Shown here: positions 28,756 to 37,711 of the stretch, piece by piece
Layout of the letters: every line of letters begins with the position of its first letter
Numbering within the stretch: the stretch's first letter is position 1
Source of the DNA: Hyphomicrobium album
GTDB lineage: Bacteria > Pseudomonadota > Alphaproteobacteria > Rhizobiales > Hyphomicrobiaceae
NCBI RefSeq assembly: GCF_009708035.1
Contig: NZ_WMBQ01000002.1
Location: 248,001-312,000, forward strand
Length of the DNA stretch: 64,000 bases
Reading direction: 5' to 3'
Translations under genes and position numbers: made by a program
The notes under the pieces: model-generated
Database searches by the model: none
The model's input: the letters and a program-made list of their open reading frames with translations, nothing else
Told to the model about the DNA's origin: nothing

Positions 28756-29598
28756 ATGTGGTTCTTTGGCCAAGGTCCCGTCGTTCCCGTGCTGCGCTTC
28801 GCGGGCCCCATCGGCGCTGCGGTGCCCTTGCGCCCGGGCCTGTCGATCGCGCACGCCGCCGGTGCCATCGAGAAGGCCTTCGAGATGTCGAAGTGCCCGG
28901 CCGTGGCCATCATCATAAATTCGCCCGGCGGCTCGGCCGTGCAGTCGAACCTCATCTTCCGCCGCATCCGTCAGCTGGCCGAGGAGAAGAAGAAAACCGT
29001 CTACACCTTCTGCGAGGATGTTGCCGCTTCCGGCGGCTACTATCTCGCCGTCGCCGGCGACGAGATCTATGCCGACGCGTCGTCGATCGTCGGCTCGATC
29101 GGCGTGATCTTCTCGGGCTTCGGCTTCGTCAAGGCGATCGAGAAGCTTGGCATCGAGCGTCGCGTCTACACGGCGGGCATCTCCAAGGACTCACTCGACC
29201 CGTTCCGTCCCGAGCGCCCCGAGGAGGTCGAGCAGATCAAGAGCGTGCAGCGCGACGTGCACGACGTGTTTATCGGTATCGTCAAAGAGCGCCGCGCCGG
29301 TCGCCTGCGGGGCGCCGACTCCGATATGTTCTCCGGCGCATTCTGGTCGGCGCCGAAGGCGCTGGAGCTGGGGCTCGTCGACGGCATATCGGACGTGCGC
29401 ACCAAGATGCGCGAGCTTTACGGCGACAAGGTTCGTCTCAAGGTCGTTCCGCTCGAAAAAGGCGGCCTGTTGAGCCGCCTGCGGCGTTCGCCCGCGAGCA
29501 CGGGTTACGAGGAATTAACCAGCGGCCGTCTTGCCTTTGCCGAGGATCTGATATCCGCTGTCGAGGCCCGGGCGCTTTGGTCGCGGTACGGGCTATAA
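28756..29598 (+). CDS. S49 family serine peptidase (SppA/SohB type)
   Basis: A 280-residue ClpP-fold peptidase. The nucleophile Ser lies in EDVAASGGYYLA and the general-base Lys in AGISKDSLDPFRPE; INSPGGS forms the oxyanion region, and SIVGSIGVIFSGFG is also typical. The enzyme probably degrades leftover signal peptides or membrane protein pieces. ATG 28756 has GAGG close upstream; a GTG at 28696 would add 20 residues. There is no obvious transmembrane anchor with the shorter start. Two very small genes follow it. Confidence 0.9.
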   Translation: MWFFGQGPVVPVLRFAGPIGAAVPLRPGLSIAHAAGAIEKAFEMSKCPAVAIIINSPGGSAVQSNLIFRRIRQLAEEKKKTVYTFCEDVAASGGYYLAVAGDEIYADASSIVGSIGVIFSGFGFVKAIEKLGIERRVYTAGISKDSLDPFRPERPEEVEQIKSVQRDVHDVFIGIVKERRAGRLRGADSDMFSGAFWSAPKALELGLVDGISDVRTKMRELYGDKVRLKVVPLEKGGLLSRLRRSPASTGYEELTSGRLAFAEDLISAVEARALWSRYGL

Positions 29599-29638
29599 TT
29601 GGCGCGTTCGGCGCGCGCCTCTGGAGGGAGTGTCGTCG

Positions 29639-29854
29639 ATGCCTCACGTCGTCGCCGCGGTGCTCATCGGAGCCGGAGTGGCGGCCGGCATGAAATGGCT
29701 GGCCAAGGAAATGTCGCGTGCTTCGGAGGCCGCGCGGGAAGCGGCCGAGCGTATGACCCGCAATACGCCGCTGAAGTCGATGCCCAAGGATCTCGGCTAT
29801 CTCGAATGGGATGCCGACGCCGGCGTCTACCGGCCGAGCAAGCGCCATAACTGA
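29639..29854 (+). CDS. Small conserved membrane-associated protein
   Basis: A 71-residue protein with an N-terminal hydrophobic segment (VVAAVLIGAGVAAGMKWLA) and an amphipathic helix, ending DLGYLEWDADAGVYRPSK. ATG 29639 is preceded by GGAGGGAG. It follows the S49 peptidase by 40 nt and probably shares its transcript. Function unknown. Confidence 0.75.
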   Translation: MPHVVAAVLIGAGVAAGMKWLAKEMSRASEAAREAAERMTRNTPLKSMPKDLGYLEWDADAGVYRPSKRHN

Positions 29855-29885
29855 TACCGCCGCCACCGCCTGCGAAGAGGACCCC

Positions 29886-30083
29886 ATGCCCGCGCCCGAT
29901 CCAGCTGAGCTCGCCGAGCTCGACACCCGCATAGCTATATTGCGCGCCAACCTGCGCGAGCTTGTTGAGCAGGCCGCGGCCTATTCGGGTGCGGCCGACG
30001 AAAGTCGCACCTCCGATCGTATCGCCGACCAGCAGGCGAAGCTCGATGCGCTCATTGCCGAGCGCGACAAGCTATCCAAGTAG
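29886..30083 (+). CDS. Small coiled-coil protein
   Basis: A 65-residue acidic helical protein with heptad-like spacing (LAELDTRIAILRANLRELVE; QAKLDALIAERDKL). GAAGAGG lies just before the ATG. Third small gene in the run after the S49 peptidase. No known family recognised. Confidence 0.7.
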   Translation: MPAPDPAELAELDTRIAILRANLRELVEQAAAYSGAADESRTSDRIADQQAKLDALIAERDKLSK

Positions 30084-30103
30084 GCCGCCCACCTGGTGCG
30101 CCG

Positions 30104-30682
30104 CTAGGCGCGCGGGTCGTCGGCCTTGTTCGGCTCGCTGAAGCGCAGCTTGTTGCCGAACGGGTCGCCCACCTCCATCACCCGCGCGTCCCAGGGCGCG
30201 TCTTCCAGGCCCGGACGGTAGTAGCGGTAGTTCTTGGCCGTAAGCTCGCGGTGATACTCGGCGATGCCGCGCATCCACACGAACACCGTGGAGCCGGGGA
30301 TGGCGTCGCCGTGATGCTCGGATAGGTGCAGCTTAAGGCCGGCGCGCGACACCTGCGCATAGAGCGGGAAGTTGTCGCCGAAGCGGTGCTCCCAGTCGAT
30401 CGTGAAGCCGAGAAAGTCGACGTAGAATTCCTTCGCCTTGGCGACGTCGAAGATGCGCAGGATGGGTATCGCTTCGATGAGCCGGATGCCGTCGCTCGTC
30501 GCTTCGGCCGGTTTGCCGCCATCTGCCGCGTCGATCTTGGCGGCGAGCACATTCCAGTTATCGAGGCCGAATTGCCGGGCGACGATGTCGAGGCACTCGC
30601 CGTGCGACAGCTCGAGCTTCTTGTCGCCGAGCGCGCTGCGCAGCGAGCGTGCCATGGCCTTTGCGTCGGTGAATGAACGCAT
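30104..30682 (-). CDS. Glyoxalase superfamily protein with N-terminal glyoxalase-related domain
   Basis: A 192-residue protein of two parts. Residues 1-50 (SFTDAKAMARSLRSAL, LSHGECLDIVARQFGLDNWN) match the short domain found ahead of glyoxalase-like domains. Residues about 68-190 form a vicinal-oxygen-chelate fold of the bleomycin-resistance type, with PILRIFDVAKAKEFYVDFLG at the start and DPFGNKLRF at the end. It may bind a toxic small molecule or be a lyase; substrate unknown. It begins the accessory block before glyQ. Confidence 0.82.
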   Translation of the reverse strand: MRSFTDAKAMARSLRSALGDKKLELSHGECLDIVARQFGLDNWNVLAAKIDAADGGKPAEATSDGIRLIEAIPILRIFDVAKAKEFYVDFLGFTIDWEHRFGDNFPLYAQVSRAGLKLHLSEHHGDAIPGSTVFVWMRGIAEYHRELTAKNYRYYRPGLEDAPWDARVMEVGDPFGNKLRFSEPNKADDPRA

Positions 30683-30876
30683 GGGTAGATCCTTTGCTCT
30701 ACGGGCGAACGGTACCGATCAGCGCTTGCATTGCCGACCCGTTCGCCGCGAAGCAGAAGGATCAACGTCTCAGTTGATGCATTCACCATACCCATAGGGC
30801 GCAAGCGGCTGGCTGCATCGGCCGGATCGCAGCCTAGTTGCAGCCAACGCGCCTCGTCAATCGTCGGATCCCTGCC

Positions 30877-31329
30877 TCACGCGGCCTCGCTCTGCCGCTG
30901 CGCGTCGAGCAGGGCCATGAACTCGGGAATTCCGAAGGTCACGACGACGTTGAGGTTCTCATCGAGGATCTCGTAGACGACCCCGTTGTCGGCAATGCCG
31001 CGGTTGCTGAACAGAGCGATCACGTCGATGTCGCCGCCGCCCTCGGTATGCGGCTCGCCGTCGGACGCGGCGCTGACATAGCTGCCCAGCGGGCGGACTT
31101 CCTTCAGCTCGCCGTTCGCCCGATAGATGCGCAATTCGCCCTGCAGCACGAAGGTGCGGTACGCCGCCTTGTGCCGATGCAGCGCGATCTTCTCGTTGGC
31201 GGCGAACTTGAAGAGGATGTCGACGCTGCGCAGGCGCTCGTCCACGTCGCAGACGTGATAGGCGAGGTTGTCGAAGCCTCCGAGCGTGTACCAGCGGATG
31301 TTACGGTCGTCGAAATAGCCGTTTTTCAC
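30877..31329 (-). CDS. Cupin domain protein
   Basis: A 150-residue single cupin. Metal-ligand candidates are the His residues in ALHRHKAAYRTFVLQGELR, with the second cupin motif around SDGEPHTEGGGDIDV. The layout resembles small dioxygenases of the acetylacetone-cleaving group and ChrR-like cupins, but substrate cannot be assigned. It is divergent from an AraC regulator whose start is 119 bp away, making that regulator a likely controller. Confidence 0.8.
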   Translation of the reverse strand: MKNGYFDDRNIRWYTLGGFDNLAYHVCDVDERLRSVDILFKFAANEKIALHRHKAAYRTFVLQGELRIYRANGELKEVRPLGSYVSAASDGEPHTEGGGDIDVIALFSNRGIADNGVVYEILDENLNVVVTFGIPEFMALLDAQRQSEAA

Positions 31330-31448
31330 TTTGCTCTCCCTCGGCGATGCTGCCCCGTTCCCGGAATGGTCACTGCAATGTGAGTCGCTTTCGGGTGGTC
31401 TCGCTTGCCATTTTGCGCCATCGCCAATTTGCCGGACCGATTGCCGAA

Positions 31449-32468
31449 ATGTCCCGCCGTCAGTCAGGCTTCACCCGCGCCAGCGCCCTGGGGCCCATCG
31501 CCAGCGTCGTCGAAGGGCTGGGCGGTTCCATCGGCCGCATCCTGCAGGACGTCGACTTGCCGCTTGCGCTATTGGAGCGGCGCGAGCTGGTCGTCCCGCT
31601 GCGGGAGCAGTTTCGCCTTCTGGAGCGTGCCGCCCGTGCCACCGGCGATGAGCATTTCGGCGCCCGGCTCGGCAGCCGCGTGAAGGCGCGCGAGCTCAAT
31701 GCGTTCGGCCGCTGGGTCTGCGCGGCGCCGACGCTCGCCGCCGCGATCGACCGGTCCTCGACAGGGATCGCCGCGATGCTGCAGACATCGACGGTGCTGG
31801 CGATCGAGGTTCGCGGCGGGTGCGCGCGCTGGTCGATCGAGTTTCTCGAACCCGAGTGCGAGGGCCGCTATCAGAACGAGTTGCTCGGCGCGGGATATCT
31901 GATCGATCTCGTGCGCACGTATGCCGGCCGGCGCTGGACGCCCGACTACGTCCTGACCACCGCGGCGCGCGGCTCGCCCACGGGCGAGGTCGAGCAGATT
32001 CTGCGCACCAATGTCTCGCATGGCCACGCCGTCACGACCATCGGCTTCGACGCGGCGCTGCTCGCGGCCGCCAATCCCGACACAGTGCCCGACGGCGGGC
32101 ACGACCTTCCGGCGGCCGATGAGCCGGCGCTCCCCACGGGGCACGATTCCGTTGGCGCCATCACCGCCGTCATGGCGCTGGCCCTGCAAGAGGGGGCTCC
32201 GCGCCTGGAATGGGTTTCGGCCAAGCTCGGAACGACCCCGCGGACGCTGCAACGCAAGCTCGCGCAAGCGGGCACCGCCTACCACGCGGTTCTGGATGAT
32301 TTGTTGTGCGCGCGCTCGACCTCGCTCGTCGCACACACACGCGCCCCCATCACCGACATTGCGCTCGAACTGGGTTACTCGGACCCGGCGCATTTCACGC
32401 GCGCCTTCCGGCGGTGGACCGGCACCTCGCCGCTGGCGTTCCGCAAGGCCGCCGCTAGCCAGCCTTAG
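31449..32468 (+). CDS. AraC family transcriptional regulator (OruR/ArgR-like)
   Basis: A 339-residue regulator. The N-terminal about 200 residues match the Arabinose_bd-type ligand domain; the C-terminal AraC DNA-binding domain contains two HTH units, the second reading DIALELGYSDPAHFTRAFRRWTG. ATG 31449 gives MSRRQSGFTR, the usual domain start; open codons upstream run into the promoter region. It is divergent from the cupin gene and its 3' end overlaps the convergent hydrolase gene by 14 bp. Confidence 0.88.
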   Translation: MSRRQSGFTRASALGPIASVVEGLGGSIGRILQDVDLPLALLERRELVVPLREQFRLLERAARATGDEHFGARLGSRVKARELNAFGRWVCAAPTLAAAIDRSSTGIAAMLQTSTVLAIEVRGGCARWSIEFLEPECEGRYQNELLGAGYLIDLVRTYAGRRWTPDYVLTTAARGSPTGEVEQILRTNVSHGHAVTTIGFDAALLAAANPDTVPDGGHDLPAADEPALPTGHDSVGAITAVMALALQEGAPRLEWVSAKLGTTPRTLQRKLAQAGTAYHAVLDDLLCARSTSLVAHTRAPITDIALELGYSDPAHFTRAFRRWTGTSPLAFRKAAASQP

Positions 32469-33468
32469 GCGCGGTGAGCTGAAAGCTGTGCGGCACCCAG
32501 CGGTAGCCACGGTCGGCGCGGCGCTCGACGTAGCCGATCGACGGGAACGGCATGTGATAGCCGCTGACCGGAAGGCGCTCGGTCGCCGCCATGTCGTAGA
32601 TGCGCTTGCGCGTCGCGGCGCCCTGCTCCTTGTCGGCATCGAAGACGCAATGCCAGTCCGGCCGCGCCAGAGATGCAACGTGGTGATGCGCGCAGTCGCC
32701 CCAGAACAGCATGCGCGCGCCGTCACTCTCCAGCGTGAAGGCGAGGTGCCCGGGCGTGTGGCCGTACGCTGCGAGCGAGCGGATGCCCGGGACGACATCG
32801 TCGCCCGCCTTGATGAAGGTGATGCGCTCGGTCACCGGGACGACGTTGGCGCGAAACACGGCAGCGAGCTTTTCCATCTCGCCCGAATGTTTGCCCTCGG
32901 GAGCCCAGAAATCGTACTCGATGCCGGCGATGATGTAGCGGGCATTCGGGAACAGCGGCTTGCCGCCTTCCATCACGCCGGCGACATGGTCGAGGTGGCC
33001 GTGCGACAGCACCACCACATCGATGTCCTCCGGCTTGAAGCCGGCGGAGCCGAGCTGCGCCGCGAGCCAGCCGCCGTCCGGCCGTTTGATGAAGCCGGCG
33101 GCGCCGTTGCCCGTGTCGAAAAGAACGAGCTCCTTGCCGGTGTTGACCAGCATCGGCGTGAAGCCCGGCTGATAGGTCCTGGGCGGCAGCATGTTTTCGC
33201 GCATAAGCTGCTCGACCTCGGCCGCCGTGGCGTTGCCGCCGACGATCGGGTAGGGGCCGTCGATGAAGGCGTCGGAATCGGCGAGCATGGTCAACTGGAA
33301 GCTGCCGAGCTTGAAGCGCTCCCACGCCGGCTTGCTCGGGGGCAGGATCGGTCCGGTCGCCCGCGCCGGCGTGATCGGCAAGGCCGTTGCGAGGGGAGCT
33401 GCTGCCAAGGCGGCGGCCGACGCCAGCATGCGGCGCCGCGTCAGACCCGCGCCGCCTTTCTCTTCCAT
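32455..33468 (-). CDS. Tat-exported metallo-beta-lactamase-fold hydrolase
   Basis: A 337-residue MBL-fold enzyme. The N-terminus has a twin-arginine signal (TRRRMLASAAALAAAP) with an Ala-rich stretch, so the enzyme is probably exported folded with its metals. The metal site HGHLDH is in VVVLSHGHLDHVAG, later ligands in YGHTPGHLAF and GDCAHHHVAS. Such enzymes include lactonases and other hydrolases. A GTG two codons upstream (33474) has slightly better spacing to GAGGA. Divergent from the second AraC gene (53 bp), which may regulate it. Confidence 0.85.
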   Translation of the reverse strand: MEEKGGAGLTRRRMLASAAALAAAPLATALPITPARATGPILPPSKPAWERFKLGSFQLTMLADSDAFIDGPYPIVGGNATAAEVEQLMRENMLPPRTYQPGFTPMLVNTGKELVLFDTGNGAAGFIKRPDGGWLAAQLGSAGFKPEDIDVVVLSHGHLDHVAGVMEGGKPLFPNARYIIAGIEYDFWAPEGKHSGEMEKLAAVFRANVVPVTERITFIKAGDDVVPGIRSLAAYGHTPGHLAFTLESDGARMLFWGDCAHHHVASLARPDWHCVFDADKEQGAATRKRIYDMAATERLPVSGYHMPFPSIGYVERRADRGYRWVPHSFQLTAPKAG

Positions 33469-33521
33469 TGTCACGTCGTCATTCCTCTGCAAGCTTGGTC
33501 GATCGGGTCGCAAGGTAGCGC

Positions 33522-34298
33522 ATGTCCATGTCCGGCCTCTTGAACGAACGTGCTGCGAAGCAGCGTCCGCGCCGCGAGGCGCTGTGGCACGTCGATAACG
33601 GCTGGGCGGTGTTCGCCGGGCCGCTCGACCACAACGCGCCGCACGCCCACAGCACGGCCGTGTACCTTGCCGGGCTTTACGGCGGCTTCCGCCTGCGCAT
33701 CGCGGGCAGCGGGTGGCAGACGTGCCGCAGCGCCGTCGTGCGCGCCGGCGTGCCCTACGAGTTCGACGTCGGCGGCGATCCGCTCGGCGTCATCTATCTC
33801 GAGCCCGACATGGCCGGCGCCGACGCGCTGGCCTCACTGGTGAGCGGTGGCGAAGCGGTCGATGGCGTGCTCATCGGCGGCAGCGATCCTTCCCCGCTAC
33901 GCGACTACTTCGAGCGGCGTCCCGACGCGATCGACATGCGCGGCGATATGCAGGACGTCGTCGCCTTCGGAGGCAGGCGCGCGCGCCGCACGATGGACGC
34001 GCGCATCGCCCGCGCCGTCTCCGCGCTGCAAGACGACGCTGACTCGGACCTCTCGGTCGCCGCTGCTGCCACCGCTGCCGGGCTCTCGCCCTCGCGCTTC
34101 CAGCACCTGTTCACGCTGGAGGTTGGCGTCCCCTTCCGGCGCTATCGCGGATGGCATCGCCTGCGCGCCGCCATTCGCGAAGCCGCGCAAGGGGCGAGCC
34201 TCACTACGGCGGCGCATGCCGCAGGCTTCGCCGACCAGGCGCACTTCTCCCGCGCCTTCCGCCGCACCTTCGGGGCGCCGCCCTCGCAGGGCCTCTAG
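33522..34298 (+). CDS. AraC family transcriptional regulator
   Basis: A 258-residue regulator with an N-terminal cupin-like sensing half (HVDNGWAVFAGPLDHNAPHA, PYEFDVGGDPLGVIYLEPD) and a C-terminal AraC HTH domain, ending with AAHAAGFADQAHFSRAFRRT. Its start is 53 bp from the divergent MBL-fold gene. The ligand is unknown. The sequence is not closely similar to the other AraC gene 1 kb away. Confidence 0.85.
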   Translation: MSMSGLLNERAAKQRPRREALWHVDNGWAVFAGPLDHNAPHAHSTAVYLAGLYGGFRLRIAGSGWQTCRSAVVRAGVPYEFDVGGDPLGVIYLEPDMAGADALASLVSGGEAVDGVLIGGSDPSPLRDYFERRPDAIDMRGDMQDVVAFGGRRARRTMDARIARAVSALQDDADSDLSVAAAATAAGLSPSRFQHLFTLEVGVPFRRYRGWHRLRAAIREAAQGASLTTAAHAAGFADQAHFSRAFRRTFGAPPSQGL

Positions 34299-34490
34299 AG
34301 CCCTCCGATGGATGTGCTCGCTAAAGGGCGAGGCTGTGGAGATCCTGCGGATATTGAACAGTTGCATTAGAGCAACGCTGGGTTGTGTTCATCTTGAGGA
34401 CCGCTGTTCGCGTGGCGCGAATCAATAGACTAACGAATCATCAAGAACGCCGTTCGCCAGTGGCGCGTGCTGGCCGCGAAGGGCTCGGGC

Positions 34491-34512
34491 CTTGTGGAAA
34501 ACAATCCACAAG
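34491..34512 (+). promoter_or_regulatory. Inverted repeat in the leader of the beta-barrel gene
   Basis: CTTGTGGA at 34491-34498 and TCCACAAG at 34505-34512 form a perfect 8-bp inverted repeat with a 6-nt spacer, 22 nt upstream of the chosen GTG start. It could be an operator or an RNA hairpin near the ribosome site. Each arm also resembles part of a DnaA box, but neither is a full match. Confidence 0.45.
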
Positions 34513-34533
34513 CGGGACTCTTTGGGGGATGCC

Positions 34534-36138
34534 GTGCCGGCACCTTCTTGTCGTTCGACCGTCAGCCGATCTCTTGTCTCAGCCGCCGCGCTCTGCTTGG
34601 CAATGAGCGGCGAGGCTCGCGCATCCGCCGGCTGCGACGCGGTCAATGCCGGCGCCTACAACGTGACCAACCTCAACGCCAACGTCATAGGGACAGTGCA
34701 AGACTTTAGCGTCGGCGATCAGATCACGTTCGTCGTCAATGACGACGGATCAACCGCTCAGTTCCAGCTTTTTGGTACCAGCCAGCTACTTGCTGTGCCG
34801 GTTACGGCGACTCCGCAAACGGTGCCTTACACTGTGACTGGCGCCAATGGCGATACCGCCTCGATCCTGGCCTACTTCAGCCCGGACAACGGGAGTGCGA
34901 CGGTCACCGTTACCGCGACGTGCGCAAGCGCGCCGCCGCCCGGTTCCTCCGGCGCGGACGCCTCGCAGGCGGTGACCAAGGGTTTCCTGCTGTCGCGCAT
35001 CAACGGGCTGCTCCTGAACTCGCCGGGCGCCATGAGCCTGGTCAACCGCAACAACTCGACGGTGCAGCCGAAGATGGCGAGCGCCGCCAACGGTACGACC
35101 AACGTCGCCGGCAACGTCGCCGCCTTCGGCAGCGCCATGGGCCTCGGCGCCGGCCTCGGCAACGCCATTAGCGGCAACGCAACGGGTCTCGGCGCCAGCC
35201 GCTTCGATGACGCCGACCGGAGCACTATCGGCTCCAACAATGTCCAGTTCTCCGGCAGCCTCAGCCAGATGCGCGGCGACGCCGCGCAGGCCCGCATGAG
35301 CAAGGACCGCATGGCGCTCGGCGCCGGCGACGGCGGCACACTGCCGCTCGCTTTCGAGGGCACCTCGCCGTGGGATATCTGGGTGGAAGGCCGCTACTCG
35401 CACTTCGACGACGACGCCGGCAACCTCGACCGCAACGGCCATGTCGGTGTGCTCTACGTGGGCGGCGACTACCGCGTCGCCCAGAACGTCATCGTCGGCG
35501 CGCTCATGCAGTTCGACTGGTCGAAGGACGACTCCTCGGTGCTCGCCTCCAAGGTCGACGGCAACGGCTGGATGATCGGCCCCTATCTGTCGGCTGAGGT
35601 GCACGAGAACGTCTACTTCGACCTGCGAGCCTCCTGGGGGCGTTCTGACAACGACCTCACCCTCGGCACCACCACCGGTGCCTTCGACACCTGGCGTTGG
35701 CTGGTGAAGGGCGCACTCGCTGGCAACTGGGTGCACGACGCTTGGCGCTTCACACCTTCGGCCGAGCTGGCCTACGTGACCGAGAGCCAGGATGCCTTCA
35801 CCAACTCGGCCGGCACCTTTGTGCCGGGCCAGGACGTTTCTCTAGGCCGGCTGCAGTTCGGCCCCGAGTTCGGCTACCGCTTCGCGCACACGGCCGGCAC
35901 GTTCATCGAGCCTTTCGCCGCCATCAAGGGCGTGTGGGACTTCGACAACCCGAACGTCGCCATCATCGACGGGTTCGTCGTCGGTCCCGGCGACTTCTGG
36001 GGCCGTCTCGAAGGCGGCCTCAACGTCATGACCACCAGCGGCTGGCTGGTACGCGGGCTGGCCTCCTGGGACGGTGTCGGCTCCGACGACTACAACGGCT
36101 ACACCCTGCAGGGCATCGTCAACGTGCCCCTGAACTAG
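34534..36138 (+). CDS. Outer-membrane autotransporter-type beta-barrel protein
   Basis: A 534-residue protein with a signal peptide (VSRSLVSAAALCLAMSGEARA), a short N-terminal domain of beta-sandwich character (residues about 35-140, with a Cys pair), a Gly/Ala/Asn-rich linker and a C-terminal 12-strand-like autotransporter barrel of about 270 residues (from PWDIWVEGRYSHFDDD to YTLQGIVNVPLN). The last residues are hydrophobic as in barrel proteins. GTG 34534 has GGGGGA about 6 nt upstream; a GTG at 34492 would add 14 residues. Passenger function unknown; it is short compared with typical autotransporters. Confidence 0.8.
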   Translation: MPAPSCRSTVSRSLVSAAALCLAMSGEARASAGCDAVNAGAYNVTNLNANVIGTVQDFSVGDQITFVVNDDGSTAQFQLFGTSQLLAVPVTATPQTVPYTVTGANGDTASILAYFSPDNGSATVTVTATCASAPPPGSSGADASQAVTKGFLLSRINGLLLNSPGAMSLVNRNNSTVQPKMASAANGTTNVAGNVAAFGSAMGLGAGLGNAISGNATGLGASRFDDADRSTIGSNNVQFSGSLSQMRGDAAQARMSKDRMALGAGDGGTLPLAFEGTSPWDIWVEGRYSHFDDDAGNLDRNGHVGVLYVGGDYRVAQNVIVGALMQFDWSKDDSSVLASKVDGNGWMIGPYLSAEVHENVYFDLRASWGRSDNDLTLGTTTGAFDTWRWLVKGALAGNWVHDAWRFTPSAELAYVTESQDAFTNSAGTFVPGQDVSLGRLQFGPEFGYRFAHTAGTFIEPFAAIKGVWDFDNPNVAIIDGFVVGPGDFWGRLEGGLNVMTTSGWLVRGLASWDGVGSDDYNGYTLQGIVNVPLN

Positions 36139-36244
36139 GCGGCTCCAAGCCAACCGTAGGTACAATTCCCATTGCCGGCTGCCCGTCGCCCGGCTTAGAT
36201 CGCCCCGGGGCATATTGCCGATTGTGGGGGTTGGGAGCGACCAA

Positions 36245-36550
36245 ATGATGTTCCGTTGTCTTGCGTTGATTGCCGCCGTGGCGCTGCTGGCGCCTGCTAC
36301 ATACGCCGCCGAGGAATGGTGGATGGTGCATCGCACCGAGGAGGGCGCCCAGTGCGGGCCGCCGCTCGAGGCCGACGGCGTCGTGCTGACGCCCGGCGAA
36401 ATTCTCAAGCGCTTCGACGAGTGTAAGCTGATGGACGAGACGCCGTCGCTCGACCTCAAGAACGTGATGGTCAACTGCGAAGGCAACCTCAACTCGGTCT
36501 TCATCTTCTCCAAGACCAAGGAAGGCTGCGAGGCGATCAAGCCGCAGTAG
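36245..36550 (+). CDS. Small secreted hypothetical protein
   Basis: A 101-residue protein with a signal peptide (MMFRCLALIAAVALLAPATYA). The mature part has four cysteines (AQCGPP, DECKLM, VNCEGN, EGCEAI), consistent with two disulfides. GGGAG lies about 9 nt ahead of the ATG. No family recognised. It precedes glyQ by 95 bp. Confidence 0.72.
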   Translation: MMFRCLALIAAVALLAPATYAAEEWWMVHRTEEGAQCGPPLEADGVVLTPGEILKRFDECKLMDETPSLDLKNVMVNCEGNLNSVFIFSKTKEGCEAIKPQ

Positions 36551-36645
36551 CCCAACTTCCCGCTGCACAAGCCTAGGGCGCGCTGCGTGACAGGGGCGAG
36601 GATGTGCGTATAGTGCGGCCGAAATTCCACGAGGCCGCTCCACCC

Positions 36646-37608
36646 ATGCCGACCAGCGCTGTCGCCAAATCCGCTGCCCATGCGTCCGCCACCGAGGCGG
36701 CCGCGCTGCATCCGAAAAAGTCTTTCCAGGATCTGATCTTCGCCCTGCAGCGCTTCTGGGCCGAGCAGGGCTGCGTCGTGCTGCAGCCCTACGACATGGA
36801 GGTCGGCGCCGGCACGTTTCATCCGGCGACGACGCTTCGCTCGCTCGGCCCCAAGCCGTGGAACGCCTGCTACGTACAACCCTCGCGCCGGCCGAAGGAC
36901 GGACGCTACGGCGAGAATCCCAACCGCATGCAGCATTACTATCAGCTGCAGGTGATCATGAAGCCGGCGCCGGCCGACATTATCGATCTCTATCTCGAGA
37001 GCCTGCGCCGCATCGGCCTCAACCCCGACCAGCACGACATCCGCTTCGTCGAGGACGACTGGGAGAGCCCGACGCTGGGCGCCTGGGGCCTCGGCTGGGA
37101 GGTTTGGTGCGACGGCATGGAGGTGACGCAGTTCACCTACTTCCAGCAGGTCGGCGGCTTCGACTGCGAGGTCGTCTCGGCCGAGATCACCTACGGCCTG
37201 GAACGCCTCGCCATGTACGTCCAGGGCGTCGATCGCGTGTTCGACCTGTCGTTCAACGGCCGCTCGGACGCCCGCAAGCTCTCCTACGGCGACGTGTTCC
37301 TGCAGGCCGAGCAGGAATTCTCGCGCTTCAACTTCGAGCACGCCGATACGGCACTCTTGCTGCAGCACTTCAACGATGCCGAGAAGGAGTGCAAGGCGCT
37401 GCTGGAGAGGGGCCAGACGCCCGAGGGGCGTCACGAGATGGCGCTGCCCGCTTACGACCAGTGCATCAAGGCCTCGCATCTTTTCAATCTGCTCGACGCG
37501 CGCGGCGTGATCTCGGTGACCGAGCGGCAGAGCTACATCCTGCGCGTGCGCGAGCTGGCCAAGGCGTGTTGTGCTGCCTGGCTGAACACCGCGGGAGGCG
37601 GCGCGTAA
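36646..37608 (+). CDS. glyQ: Glycyl-tRNA synthetase alpha subunit
   Basis: A 320-residue class II synthetase alpha subunit that activates glycine. The [20 protein letters not shown] start, [19 protein letters not shown] motif and [20 protein letters not shown] segment are diagnostic. ATG 36646 gives MPTSAVAK and about 30 residues ahead of the conserved core. The alpha2beta2 partner glyS is 1.8 kb downstream, separated by three unknown genes in the same direction. Confidence 0.96.
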   Translation: MPTSAVAKSAAHASATEAAALHPKKSFQDLIFALQRFWAEQGCVVLQPYDMEVGAGTFHPATTLRSLGPKPWNACYVQPSRRPKDGRYGENPNRMQHYYQLQVIMKPAPADIIDLYLESLRRIGLNPDQHDIRFVEDDWESPTLGAWGLGWEVWCDGMEVTQFTYFQQVGGFDCEVVSAEITYGLERLAMYVQGVDRVFDLSFNGRSDARKLSYGDVFLQAEQEFSRFNFEHADTALLLQHFNDAEKECKALLERGQTPEGRHEMALPAYDQCIKASHLFNLLDARGVISVTERQSYILRVRELAKACCAAWLNTAGGGA

Positions 37609-37711
37609 ATCTCCTGCGGAACTGCCGGCCGCCGCGGCGGAAGTTATTTTTTAGGACGAAGCTCATTCCTCGGCCGCGCATCGAGCGGCAATTTTTCAAC
37701 GGTTAGCTCGC

